From the NCBI GenBank assembly GCA_945869305.1, contig CAMBOH010000004.1, forward strand, positions 1 to 55,367: DNA of 55,367 nucleotides, written 5' to 3'. Position numbers and translations under genes: made by a program. Each line of letters begins with the position of its first letter. Position 1 is the stretch's first letter. Positions 42,870 through 52,608 of the stretch are shown here, one piece after another. The DNA is from an uncultured bacterium. Its GTDB lineage: Bacteria > Bacteroidota > Bacteroidia > Bacteroidales > Bacteroidaceae. The notes beneath the pieces were generated by a model. It saw only the letters and a program-made list of their open reading frames with translations, was not told where the DNA came from and ran no database searches.

Positions 42870-44843
42870 ATGAAAAGTAAGAAAATATATACAAAGCTTC
42901 TTTTGGCTGGAAGTCTGGTCCTGACAAGTGCTTCGCTGTCTTCTTGCGATGATTTCTTGACCATCCTTCCTACTGACCAGATTCCTGAAGAGAACTTCTG
43001 GCAGGACAAGGCCGACTTGGAGAACGTGCGTGCCGGTGCGTATCAGCTGCTGGCACAGGGCGGCCAAACCTCGAAGATTCTGCTTTGGGGTGAGGTTCGT
43101 GCCGACAACCTGTCGGTCAACGATATGTCGCAAACCAATCTCAGCTATTTGCAGGATGCTGTGCTGCAGCCCAGCTTGAACATGTTTGACTGGTCGGGCT
43201 TCTACACGGGCATCAACTATTGCAACCTGGTGATTGAGCAGGGTGAGGCCATGACTCGTCCTAATGAGGAGGTTGACCCGAGTTTCACGCGGGCTGACTA
43301 TCGTGCCATCCGTGCAGAAATGCTTGCGCTCCGCTCGCTCTACTACTTCTATTTAGTAAAATCCTATCGTGATGTTCCCTACATCACCAGCTCCATCCGT
43401 ACTGATGCACAGGCCAGCAAGGAAAAGCCTGCCGCCACGTCAGGTGTAGCCATCTTGGGTGCCTGCATCGACTCGCTCGAGGCCAACATGGCCTTTGCCG
43501 TGGAGAATTACGGTAGTGAAGCCAAGAACAAGGGACAGTTCACGAAGCTCAGTGTCCATGCCCTCCTCGCCGACATGTATCTGTGGAGAGCCTGTATGCT
43601 GAAGAATTTCACGGCAAAGGGCAATACCCTCTATGCCAATGTGAACATGGCCAACAAGGGCCAGGTGAACCTTTCGGATGTCCGCAAGACCGACGAGCAG
43701 GGTGTTGCCATTGACGGTTACCTTACAGCCGACGGTCAGGAAATCACCGACAGCTACTGCAATACGCTGGCTTCCCAGTGTCTGCAGAAGTCCATCGAAC
43801 ATGCTGACTGGGTGATTAACAAGATCAAGGCAGAATACGACGAAGACCTGAGCAACAACAACAGCGTTGTGTCGCAGGAAGAGCTGAACCAGCCCTATCC
43901 CCTCTATCTCAACCAGAAGTCGGGCTTAGGAATCAGCGACATGCCTTATCTGTATAACTTCGGTGCGCAGAATTCCCGCGAGTCTGTGCTTGAACTCCAG
44001 TATAACGGTACGAACACGACCAACTCTACGGTGAACACCTACTTCTCCGTCTTCCAGAACGGTTCGCTCAATGCCAAATATCTGGCCATTTCAAGCAACC
44101 TCATCGGTTCGGCCACGAGTGTAAATCCTGATGCAGGCTTTGGCAAGACCGACTTCCGTCTGTTCGAAACCTGTAACTATTTCTCGAAGGAAGCCAAGAA
44201 GCCCATCTCCAAGTTTGTGGTGACCGGCTTGTCTTTCATGGATATCAAGGACCTCACGACCAACTCCACGGGCAGCACGCCGTTCACTTCCTATCGCTTG
44301 TCTGACTCGAACGATGCACACTGGCCCATTTACCGCCTGGCCGACATGATGCTCATCAAGGCCGAGGCCATTGCCCGTACGGGTACAACCGACCGCAACA
44401 CGCTGCAGGAAGGTTACCGTTTGGTCAACCAGTTGTTCAAGCGCAACAATCCTGCTCTGGTCGGCCCGAACGATCCTATCGCTTCTTCGACCGATGAAGA
44501 ACTTATCTGCGACCGCGTAGACGACAAGTACGGAGTGAATGCCGACGGCAACTTCGAGAAGACGGCAGCCGACTTGCTCGTGCTCACTTACAGAGAGCGT
44601 CAGCGCGAGTTCGTCTGCGAAGGCAAGCGTTGGTTCGACTTGGTTCGTCAGGCTGAGTTCTCCAACGATACCAAGACAACCCTGAACACCTATGCTGCTG
44701 TCAAGTCGTCCGTAAGAACCCGTCTGAGCGACCTCTGGGGTTTCTACATCCCCATTTACAATGAGGAACTCAAGGTGAACGGCATTGAGAACGGTGGCAA
44801 CCTCTACCAGAATCCGGTTTGGGATCGTTACACTAAAAATTGA
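42870..44843 (+). CDS. RagB/SusD family lipoprotein, first copy
   Basis: A 657-residue surface lipoprotein starting at the ATG at 42870; another ATG 24 bases earlier would add eight residues in front of the signal. The signal MKSKKIYTKLLLAGSLVLTS ends at SLSSC, followed by DDF. DFLTILPTDQIPEENFWQDKADLENVRAGAYQLLA is the typical SusD start, the helical TPR-like region includes ALRSLYYFYLVKSYRDVPYI near residue 160, and the C-terminus has WPIYRLADMMLIKAEAIARTG and RQREFVCEGKRWFDLVR. It is the lid of the channel formed by the first SusC. Nine bases separate it from the next gene. Confidence 0.95.
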   Translation: MKSKKIYTKLLLAGSLVLTSASLSSCDDFLTILPTDQIPEENFWQDKADLENVRAGAYQLLAQGGQTSKILLWGEVRADNLSVNDMSQTNLSYLQDAVLQPSLNMFDWSGFYTGINYCNLVIEQGEAMTRPNEEVDPSFTRADYRAIRAEMLALRSLYYFYLVKSYRDVPYITSSIRTDAQASKEKPAATSGVAILGACIDSLEANMAFAVENYGSEAKNKGQFTKLSVHALLADMYLWRACMLKNFTAKGNTLYANVNMANKGQVNLSDVRKTDEQGVAIDGYLTADGQEITDSYCNTLASQCLQKSIEHADWVINKIKAEYDEDLSNNNSVVSQEELNQPYPLYLNQKSGLGISDMPYLYNFGAQNSRESVLELQYNGTNTTNSTVNTYFSVFQNGSLNAKYLAISSNLIGSATSVNPDAGFGKTDFRLFETCNYFSKEAKKPISKFVVTGLSFMDIKDLTTNSTGSTPFTSYRLSDSNDAHWPIYRLADMMLIKAEAIARTGTTDRNTLQEGYRLVNQLFKRNNPALVGPNDPIASSTDEELICDRVDDKYGVNADGNFEKTAADLLVLTYRERQREFVCEGKRWFDLVRQAEFSNDTKTTLNTYAAVKSSVRTRLSDLWGFYIPIYNEELKVNGIENGGNLYQNPVWDRYTKN

Positions 44844-44852
44844 TTGTAGGTT

Positions 44853-46991
44853 ATGAAAAAGAATAAGATGTATATAAGCCGTTGGGCCGGATTGCTGGGT
44901 GCTGGTATGCTTATAGCCGCTCCCTTCGCAATGACCGGATGCAAGGAGGACATCAGCGAGGATGCATACGCCATCAAGACTATGCAGACCATGATGGACT
45001 GCATCAACTCCACGGACTCCCTGTCTGAAATCAAGGCACTTTTTGAAGAGGTGCGTTTGGGTCGTTCGAGCAATGCTTCGGTGTTGGCCAGTGTGCTTTC
45101 GGCACGTGGTAACTACACCGTGTTCGCTCCCTCCAACCGTGCGGTGCGCATGTATCTGCAGCAGGTCACCGGCAGTGAGTCTGCCACACTGGCTGACCTC
45201 ACCCAGGAACAGAAGGAACTGGTGGCCCTGAACTGTATCATCGACAACGGTACGAACGGTGCCTATGAAATTGCCGATTTCCCCAGTGATGGTGGCACCT
45301 TCAGCACGTCAAACCTGAAAGACAGACGTTTGGCTTGCGAGCAGAATGCCAGCAATGACTATGTAATCAACGGCAACGCTGTGGTTACGCAGTCCAACAT
45401 CGAAGTGTCGAACGGTATGCTCCACGTGGTTGACCATGTGATTGCCCCCTCGACCAACTCCGTGGCCGAGCTGGTACAGGCTGCCGACAACATGCACATC
45501 ATGGGTCAGCTGCTCACCATTACCGGCTGGGCCGACTCTTTGGCGGTAAACACCACGTCGGAGGAGGAGTACGAGAACGAAAACATGGCCTACGCCGGTT
45601 CTACCCGTCGTTTCGCCAGCTTCGATTTCCCCTACATGGAAAAGCGTGTGAAAGGCTATACGGCCTTCATCGAGACCGATGCCGTATTCCAGGCCGACTG
45701 GGGTGTTCCTGCTCCTGAATACGACGAGGTGAATGGTGTTGTCACCAACTGGGACGGTGCCAATGGTGTGTTCGAAGTGTTGAAGTCCAAGCTGGCTGCT
45801 GCCCTTGGCATTGACGCCAACAACTTCCCCACCGACTACACCAGCCCGACCAACCCGCTCAACCAGTTTGTGGCCTATCACATCGTGGACGGTGGTATGG
45901 CAACCGATGAGTTTGTTCACCACCACAACGAGTATGGCTATGACTACGGTACCGACCTCAAGAACCCCTTGAAGTCCGGTTACAGTGTCAACGTGTGGGA
46001 CTACTACACCACCAAGGGCAGCCCCCGAGGCTTGCTCAAGATAACCCAGTTGCCCGACGGCGATACCGATTACTATCTGAATCGTATCAGCTCTTACGAC
46101 AACGGCTTCGACGGTGACTACCACGAAACAGGCTTCGTGCCCAACACACCGACCAATGGTTTGAATGTACGTGTGAACCCCTTGAACGGCGAAAACGACA
46201 ACAACGCACTCAATGGTTTCTACTTCCCCATTGACAACGTGCTGGTCAACTCGCCCGAAACCCGTTCGGCATTGGGCAAGGAAAGAATCCGCATCGACAT
46301 CAGCACCATGTTGCCCGAAATCGTGTCGAACGACCTGCGCGGCCGTTCCGCCCGCTATTTCCCGCAGGGTTACTTCTCTAACATCTGCAACGAGAACCAG
46401 GGCACACAGATTTACTATCTGCAGGACGGCTATGTGGCCAGCAATGGTTCGTGGAAGGACTATCAGGGTGATGAAATTCTGGTTTCCGGCCGTTTCGACT
46501 TTGTGTTGAAGTTGCCCCCCGTGCCCGAAGACGGTACTTACGAACTGCGCATGGGTGCTTCTTTGAACACTTTGCGTTGCATGGTGCAGGTATACATCGG
46601 TGAGTCGCCTTACTCCACCACACCTATCGGTCTGCCTATCGACGAGCGCGAAACCGTCTCGATGATTCCCGGCCAGCCTTGGGTAGCAGATACGGGTGAT
46701 GAGGTAACCGACCGTGAGAACGACCGCAACCTGCGTAACCAGAACTACATGAAGGCACCCAACTACTTCTGCGTGGATGGTTCGAAGGGCAAGGAAACCT
46801 GCCGCAATGCCAGTCCGAGTACACCGGCTTTGCGCCGCATCCTCAACCAGCAGTTCTTCTATCGCAACAAGACCTACTATCTGCGCTTCAAGTCAGCCAT
46901 TGAGAGTGATGTCACGCAGCTCATGCTCGACTACTTCGAGTTTGTACCCACAAATATTTACAACGGCGAAGAGCCTGAGGATATCTGGTAA
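44853..46991 (+). CDS. Fasciclin (FAS1) domain lipoprotein, second in operon
   Basis: A 712-residue exported lipoprotein; the signal ends at MTGC and is followed by KEDISED, a surface-export type of acidic tail. FAS1 unit 1 spans about 45-200 and is clear: YTVFAPSNRAVRMYL and NGMLHVVDHVIAP. Unit 2 spans about 205-468, ends in NGFYFPIDNVLVNS and is more diverged. The rest, about 470-712, is a beta-rich domain with RFDFVLKLPPVPEDGTYELR and LRCMVQVYIGE. The same layout is found in the next gene, so the two are paralogues. It probably binds a ligand or partner at the cell surface alongside the SusCD channels. Confidence 0.88.
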   Translation: MKKNKMYISRWAGLLGAGMLIAAPFAMTGCKEDISEDAYAIKTMQTMMDCINSTDSLSEIKALFEEVRLGRSSNASVLASVLSARGNYTVFAPSNRAVRMYLQQVTGSESATLADLTQEQKELVALNCIIDNGTNGAYEIADFPSDGGTFSTSNLKDRRLACEQNASNDYVINGNAVVTQSNIEVSNGMLHVVDHVIAPSTNSVAELVQAADNMHIMGQLLTITGWADSLAVNTTSEEEYENENMAYAGSTRRFASFDFPYMEKRVKGYTAFIETDAVFQADWGVPAPEYDEVNGVVTNWDGANGVFEVLKSKLAAALGIDANNFPTDYTSPTNPLNQFVAYHIVDGGMATDEFVHHHNEYGYDYGTDLKNPLKSGYSVNVWDYYTTKGSPRGLLKITQLPDGDTDYYLNRISSYDNGFDGDYHETGFVPNTPTNGLNVRVNPLNGENDNNALNGFYFPIDNVLVNSPETRSALGKERIRIDISTMLPEIVSNDLRGRSARYFPQGYFSNICNENQGTQIYYLQDGYVASNGSWKDYQGDEILVSGRFDFVLKLPPVPEDGTYELRMGASLNTLRCMVQVYIGESPYSTTPIGLPIDERETVSMIPGQPWVADTGDEVTDRENDRNLRNQNYMKAPNYFCVDGSKGKETCRNASPSTPALRRILNQQFFYRNKTYYLRFKSAIESDVTQLMLDYFEFVPTNIYNGEEPEDIW

Positions 46992-47018
46992 GCTTTAACT
47001 TGCACAATACATTCAATT

Positions 47019-48986
47019 ATGAAACGATTAACCAACAATACGGTAATGGGTGGTATCTTGGGAGCTGCAATGCTCCTGGGATATACCTCCTGTACCGACG
47101 ACCATTTCGACATCAGAACGGATGTTCCCTCAGCCACCAGCACGTTGTGGCAGAACATCGAGGCCAATGAGCAGTTGAGCGATCTGGAGGCCATCTTGAA
47201 GCGCGTGAAGGTGTACACCAAAGAAGAGGACACCAAGCGCAGCATCACCTATGCCGACCTGCTCAACCAGTCACAGAGCTTCACCTTCTGGGCTCCACTG
47301 AACGGTACCTACAATGCACAGACCTATCTGGAGCAGCTCGACCAGATCGACCAGCTGCGCAGCCAGATTGATGCACTCAGTGCCCAGCTCGGTTCGAGAG
47401 CCGACGAAGACGGCGAAGTTCCTCCTGTTGACGGTGAAGGAGAAGACGGTTCTTCCGACAGTGAGATTGCCAAGCAGATTGCAGAATTGCAGAAGAAGGC
47501 CAACCTGCTGGAGTACAACGTGGGTGTGCAGTTCGCACAGAACCACATTGCCCGCTTCAACTACGAGTCGCAGCCTGGCACGCAGGAAGTGCGCCTGCTG
47601 AACGGCAAGCTCTGCACCTATGATGCAGCAGCCGGCCAGTTCAACGGTGTGCCTCTCCATGCCGACATGAAGACAATCCCCGCTGCCAACGGTACCATGC
47701 ACGTCATCGAAGGCGTTGCACCTTTCTCCTATAATGTATATGAGTACTTCGGTGCCCATTCCGACATTTTCGACAATGTATACAGCACGCTGACAGCCTA
47801 CGACAAGAACACATTCTGGGCTGATGGCAGTGTGCAGGGTGCCATGAATGAGAAGGGCGAAATGGTTTATGTTGACTCTGCCTACATCAACCAGAACGAA
47901 CTGCTGAACCAGTCGCTGGCCCAGATCAAGAACGAGGACAGCCTCTATGTGACAGTGGCTCCCACCGATGCCGCATGGGAGGATGCCTTGGAGAAGGTAC
48001 GTCCCCTCTTCAAGTATGCCACTTCCTACAAGTATGACTACAAGAACAGCAAGTTTGACTTCGCTTCGCAGCTGAAGGATCTTGATGCCGACTCCTTGTC
48101 AGAGTACAACCTGCGCAAGGCATTGCTCACCAGCATGTACTTCTCGCCCTCCATCTTCAGTCAGAAGTTCGAGCGCAATGACATTGCCGGCATAGCCAAC
48201 TATGCAGAGCACGCCGACTCGCTCATCTCCACCAACGGAACCATCTACTACAATCCCAATGCCGAAACCAAGGGCAAGAACCCGCTCTTTGGCAATGTGA
48301 ACTACGTGAAGGCTTCTAACGGTATCATCTATCCTTTGGAATCCTACGATTTGGATCCCAGCTATTCGTTCATGCGTAACCAGACCATCGACCTGCGCAA
48401 CTCCTACAACATCGGTAGCGTGGTGAACGGCCGTAACGGTGACTATGGCGAAACCTTCGTGCTGACCGAGGGCCAGAATCTGAACCCCAATGTCGACGTC
48501 TCGATTATCGAAGACGGCACCTACCGCTATTTCCAGAACAACGGTTCGCAGGTGCTCCAGGTGTACATCCCGTTGCGTAACCTCTACAGCGGCAAGTACC
48601 GCATCCGCGTACAGTTGCTGCCCAATAACGCCAACGTCGACAAGGCCTGGATTGACCAGCCTGCCACCGACGAGGAACCCGAAACGTATCTTGCACAGAA
48701 TACCAAGCTGACTGCCACTCTCTATAGCGATGACGGCGACGTGATTGCCAACTTGGGCAAGGCCGACGCTGTCACCATCGAAGAAGATGCAGCCAAGTTC
48801 TACACCCTGTGGGAGAGCGTAGAGTTCCCCAAGTGCTACGTAAACCTGCCTTCGGGCATCAACAACTCCTTCCCGCTTCTCATGCTCTCGGTAGCTCCTG
48901 CCAACCAGGAAGAAAAGAAGGCCCAGCATGCTCTGAGTATCGCCAAGATTGTTGTTGAGCCAGTGCATCCCGAGGACGTGCAATGA
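47019..48986 (+). CDS. Fasciclin (FAS1) domain lipoprotein, third in operon
   Basis: A 655-residue exported lipoprotein; the signal ends at GYTSC followed by TDDHFD. FAS1 unit 1 (about 30-235) has FTFWAPLNGTYNAQTYL and NGTMHVIEGVAPF and is split by an insertion at about 100-165. That insertion contains a coiled coil (LEQLDQIDQLRSQIDALSAQL), an acidic linker SRADEDGEVPPVDGEGEDGSSD and a second helix (AKQIAELQKKANLLEY). Unit 2 ends in NGIIYPLESYDL near 430-444. A beta-rich domain follows (LQVYIPLRNLYSGKYRIRV). It is a paralogue of the preceding gene, 27 bases away. The coiled-coil insertion is the main difference and suggests oligomerisation or partner binding. Confidence 0.86.
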   Translation: MKRLTNNTVMGGILGAAMLLGYTSCTDDHFDIRTDVPSATSTLWQNIEANEQLSDLEAILKRVKVYTKEEDTKRSITYADLLNQSQSFTFWAPLNGTYNAQTYLEQLDQIDQLRSQIDALSAQLGSRADEDGEVPPVDGEGEDGSSDSEIAKQIAELQKKANLLEYNVGVQFAQNHIARFNYESQPGTQEVRLLNGKLCTYDAAAGQFNGVPLHADMKTIPAANGTMHVIEGVAPFSYNVYEYFGAHSDIFDNVYSTLTAYDKNTFWADGSVQGAMNEKGEMVYVDSAYINQNELLNQSLAQIKNEDSLYVTVAPTDAAWEDALEKVRPLFKYATSYKYDYKNSKFDFASQLKDLDADSLSEYNLRKALLTSMYFSPSIFSQKFERNDIAGIANYAEHADSLISTNGTIYYNPNAETKGKNPLFGNVNYVKASNGIIYPLESYDLDPSYSFMRNQTIDLRNSYNIGSVVNGRNGDYGETFVLTEGQNLNPNVDVSIIEDGTYRYFQNNGSQVLQVYIPLRNLYSGKYRIRVQLLPNNANVDKAWIDQPATDEEPETYLAQNTKLTATLYSDDGDVIANLGKADAVTIEEDAAKFYTLWESVEFPKCYVNLPSGINNSFPLLMLSVAPANQEEKKAQHALSIAKIVVEPVHPEDVQ

Positions 48987-48990
48987 TAAG

Positions 48991-49057
48991 TAAGTGAACA
49001 GGCAGGGTAGGGGACGAAGCCTCCCGAAGGCCACACTCCTTCCCTGCGAGACACTTA
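48991..49057 (+). promoter_or_regulatory. Intercistronic hairpin before the second susC
   Basis: In the 102-base gap TAAGTG and GCAGGG (48991-49007) pair with CCCTGC and CACTTA (49042-49057) around a GC-rich loop. No T run follows directly and no promoter was recognised, so the operon probably continues through it. Confidence 0.45.
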
Positions 49058-49088
49058 TTGCTTCTCACCCATTTAAAAATCGAAAGTA

Positions 49089-52000
49089 ATGAATAATACC
49101 AAGAAAATTCACTTGATGCAGGGAGCACTTCGTGCAGGTGTCTGTCTCTTCATGCTTTCGGGTGCCTGTGTACTTTCAGCACAAACACCGGAAGACGCTG
49201 CTGACGTGGTTGCCGACAATACCGAATCGGTTGAACCTGCAGCAAAGAAAGCCGAAGCACCCCAATATAAGATGAAAGAGGTTTCGGGCTATGTCTACGA
49301 CATTGCCACGAAAAAGCCCTTGGCCGGTGCCAAAGTACAGGCTTTGAACAATCGTTTCTATTCTGCCATTACTGAAGACGATGGCAAGTACACGATACGT
49401 GTGCCCGAGTTCGTGGGCGTGCTCTACATTGCCATGCAGGACTACAATCCCGTACAGCTGGCAGTCAAGGGCAACGAGAGCCAGAATGTGTATCTCACCT
49501 CAGGCATGAAGAAGGACTTCTTCTTCGATGGAACCTCTCTCAACAACAACCAGACCGCGTGGTTCAACGAACCCAACGCCCTGACCATGGAAGAGGAAAT
49601 CGAAAAGGAACTGGGAGGTTCGGTACGCACCATCAACCGTGGCGGTATGCCCGCGCAAGGTGCCGCCATGTTCATCAACGGTTTGAACTCGCTCAATGCC
49701 AATGCCCAGCCCTTGGTCATTGTCGACGGTGTGATGATGGACATGCAGTATGACCGTACCACCCTGCACCAGGGCTTTGTCAACAATCTCTTCAATATCA
49801 TCGACCCCGACGACATTGAGAGCGTTGAGGTTGTGAAGAACGGTACAGCCCTCTATGGTGCCAAGGGTGCCAATGGTGTGCTGCTCGTCAACACCCGCCG
49901 TGGCAAGAGCATGGTAACGCGCATCAACTTCCGCGCATACGGTGGCTTTGAAACCGCTCCCGAACAGATGCAGATGATGAATGCCAGCCAGTACCGCAAC
50001 TACTTCACCGAAGTGGTTGGTACCGTGCCCGACACCAAGATCATCAGCAGCTCGCTCACCATGCCCTACTTCAATGAGGACCCCAGCTACATCTACTATA
50101 ACATGTACCACAACGACACCGACTGGCAGAAGGACCTCTACCACGACGTGTTCACCCAGAACTACAAAGTCAGCGTAGACGGTGGTGACGATGTGGCCAT
50201 GTACCACCTGTCGCTGGGCTACTCGCAGGCCGATGCAACAGCCAAGTGCAACGACTTCAACCGTCTGAACATCCGCTTCAACACCGATGTCAACCTGTTC
50301 AAGGACTTTGTCACCGGCATGGACTTCTCTTATGCCCGCAATGCCTACAACATGCGCGACAACGGTTGGGCAGCCGACTATTCGCAGCGCAACATCTCCT
50401 CGCCCAATGTGCTCGGACTCATCCAGTCGCCCAGCTTGAGCCCTTATGCCCACTACGTGCGCTACACCGAGGGGCTGGGTCTGAATCTGGTGTCGACCGA
50501 CCGCGTCTATTCAGGCAAGGAGTACAGCGATGCCACCAACCCCTTCCGCTATGCTGAGAGCTACGGCTACAACGCCTTGGTCAACCCCTATTGGGTACTG
50601 CTGAACGGACAGGGTGACAACAAGAACTATCAGGAACAGACACAGTTCAACCTGAACATTTCGCCCAGCTACAAGATCAACAAGCACCTCACCATTAAGG
50701 ACCGCTTCAGCTACGTGCTCAACCGCAACAATGAGCGCTACTATCTGCCCAAGAACGGTACTCCTTCGAAGTACGTTGAGGGCCTCGGTAACGTGACCAG
50801 TGTGGTAAGTACGCAGTTCGGCAAGGAAACCACCATCTACAACGACCTGAGCTTCGACTGGCGCAACAACTACGGCAAGCACGACATCGCTGTGCTTGGC
50901 GGCTTCCGCTATTCGTCCTATTCCTACGGCGAAAGCAATATCACCGGTTACAACAACGACCAGGACAAGATGCCTAACATGTCGTATGCCCTGCAGTACA
51001 AGTCGTATGGCGGTACAAACGACAACTGGACCAACCTGGCCTATTACCTCAATGCAGCCTACAGCTATCAGAACAAGTACTTCCTCACCTTGACCAGCAG
51101 CATGGAGTCCTCTTCGCGCTTTGGCAAGGAAGCCGACAGCGGCATCAAGTTGGGCGGTGTTGTCTGGGGGCTCTTCCCCTCGGTACAGGCCGCATGGGTC
51201 ATTTCGGCCGAAGACTGGTTCAATGTCAAGCCCGTCAACTACCTGAAGCTCACCGCAGGTTACGAAATGAGCGGTAACGACAATATCGACTACTACGCAA
51301 CCCGCACCTACTTCGAGAACACGAAGTTCATGGACAAGGCCACGGCACTCGTGCTGTCCAACATCCAGAACCCCAAGCTCCAGTGGGAGACCACCAAGCG
51401 TTTCAATGTAGGTTTGCAGGCCAGCCTGTTCAACAACCGTTTGAACTTCGGCGTTGAATACTTCAACAGCAAGACCACCGACCTGCTCACACGCAAGTCC
51501 GTGAGCGACATCACCGGCCTTACTTATATGTGGACCAACGACGGAGCCTTGAAGAACAGTGGTGTAGACTTCAATGTCAATGCCATGATTGTCCAGACCA
51601 AGAACTTCCGTTGGCAGGCAGGCTTCTCTATCGGTCACTACAAGAACGAAATCAGCGAACTGCCCCAGGCAGCCAACAACCTCATCAAGACCTATGCACT
51701 TGATGAAAACGGCCGCAAGGTTGAGTCCAGCGAGCGCACCATCCAGGGTTACACCAGCTCCATCTACGGTGACAACAACATCCTCACCGCAGTGGGCCAT
51801 GCAGCCGGCGTGTTCTATGGATACCAGACGAACGGTGTGTTCAGCACGGATGCCGATGCAGCAGTAGCCGGCAAGTACGGCTATCTGCGTTACCCCACCG
51901 GTATTGCTGAAACACCCTACCGTGAGTTCAAGGCAGGCGACATGAGGTTTGTCGACCAGAACGGAGACGGTTGGATCAACGAGGCCGATATGGTTGTCAT

Positions 52001-52511
52001 CGGTGACCCCAACCCCGACATCTACGGTAACATCTACACCTCGTTCAGCTGGAAGAGCCTCACGCTCGACGTGAACTTCAAGTACTCTCTGGGCAACGAC
52101 GTGTTCAACTATCAGCGCTCACAGCTCGAATCACTCAACGGAAGCTGGAACCAGACGACGGCAGGTGTCAACCGCTGGCGTTATGAAGGCCAAGTCACCG
52201 ACATCCCCCGTGCAGTCGATACCCGCAGCGAGAGCTGGGTCAACAACGAACGCTTCTCTGACCGCTGGATTGAGGACGGCTCGTTCCTGAAGCTCAAGAA
52301 GGTGCGCCTCACCTACAAGCTGCCCGTCGAACTGAGCTGGCTGCTCGGTCTCTCGGTATGGGGCGAATGCAACAATGTGTTCACCATTTCCAAGTACACG
52401 GGCACAGATCCTGAGTTCTCGGCAGGCAACGGCGTGCTCTATCAGGGCATCGATGCTGGTTTCCTCCCCCAGAGCCGCAACTTTAACTTGGGTGTAACAA
52501 TTAACCTCTAA
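49089..52511 (+). CDS. SusC/RagA family TonB-linked outer-membrane protein, second copy
   Basis: An 1140-residue TonB-dependent transporter. After the signal peptide (cleavage near SGACVLSAQ) comes an alanine- and glutamate-rich linker of about 35 residues (PEDAADVVADNTESVEPAAKKAEAP is its span), then a carboxypeptidase-regulatory-like domain (VSGYVYDIATKKPLAGAKV, about 66-150). The plug has FINGLNSLNANAQPLVIVDG and SVEVVKNGTALYGAKGANGVLLV, and the barrel follows. There is no STN domain. It is clearly diverged from the first SusC in the loops, so the two pairs may take up different ligands or different parts of one ligand. Ends in FNLGVTINL. Confidence 0.95.
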   Translation: MNNTKKIHLMQGALRAGVCLFMLSGACVLSAQTPEDAADVVADNTESVEPAAKKAEAPQYKMKEVSGYVYDIATKKPLAGAKVQALNNRFYSAITEDDGKYTIRVPEFVGVLYIAMQDYNPVQLAVKGNESQNVYLTSGMKKDFFFDGTSLNNNQTAWFNEPNALTMEEEIEKELGGSVRTINRGGMPAQGAAMFINGLNSLNANAQPLVIVDGVMMDMQYDRTTLHQGFVNNLFNIIDPDDIESVEVVKNGTALYGAKGANGVLLVNTRRGKSMVTRINFRAYGGFETAPEQMQMMNASQYRNYFTEVVGTVPDTKIISSSLTMPYFNEDPSYIYYNMYHNDTDWQKDLYHDVFTQNYKVSVDGGDDVAMYHLSLGYSQADATAKCNDFNRLNIRFNTDVNLFKDFVTGMDFSYARNAYNMRDNGWAADYSQRNISSPNVLGLIQSPSLSPYAHYVRYTEGLGLNLVSTDRVYSGKEYSDATNPFRYAESYGYNALVNPYWVLLNGQGDNKNYQEQTQFNLNISPSYKINKHLTIKDRFSYVLNRNNERYYLPKNGTPSKYVEGLGNVTSVVSTQFGKETTIYNDLSFDWRNNYGKHDIAVLGGFRYSSYSYGESNITGYNNDQDKMPNMSYALQYKSYGGTNDNWTNLAYYLNAAYSYQNKYFLTLTSSMESSSRFGKEADSGIKLGGVVWGLFPSVQAAWVISAEDWFNVKPVNYLKLTAGYEMSGNDNIDYYATRTYFENTKFMDKATALVLSNIQNPKLQWETTKRFNVGLQASLFNNRLNFGVEYFNSKTTDLLTRKSVSDITGLTYMWTNDGALKNSGVDFNVNAMIVQTKNFRWQAGFSIGHYKNEISELPQAANNLIKTYALDENGRKVESSERTIQGYTSSIYGDNNILTAVGHAAGVFYGYQTNGVFSTDADAAVAGKYGYLRYPTGIAETPYREFKAGDMRFVDQNGDGWINEADMVVIGDPNPDIYGNIYTSFSWKSLTLDVNFKYSLGNDVFNYQRSQLESLNGSWNQTTAGVNRWRYEGQVTDIPRAVDTRSESWVNNERFSDRWIEDGSFLKLKKVRLTYKLPVELSWLLGLSVWGECNNVFTISKYTGTDPEFSAGNGVLYQGIDAGFLPQSRNFNLGVTINL

Positions 52512-52528
52512 TCTAATGGTGTAATCAA

Positions 52529-52582
52529 GCCGGACACCGGATGCAAGGTGTTCTGCATAACAGCCACATTCGGTGTCCCGGC
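52529..52582 (+). promoter_or_regulatory. Intercistronic hairpin between susC and susD, second pair
   Basis: GCCGGACACCG (52529-52539) pairs with CGGTGTCCCGGC (52571-52582) with a one-base bulge and a 31-base loop. It occupies most of the 97-base gap and again precedes a susD gene. There is no T run. Confidence 0.55.
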
Positions 52583-52608
52583 AGCATTCACTTTATAATT
52601 ATACCACA

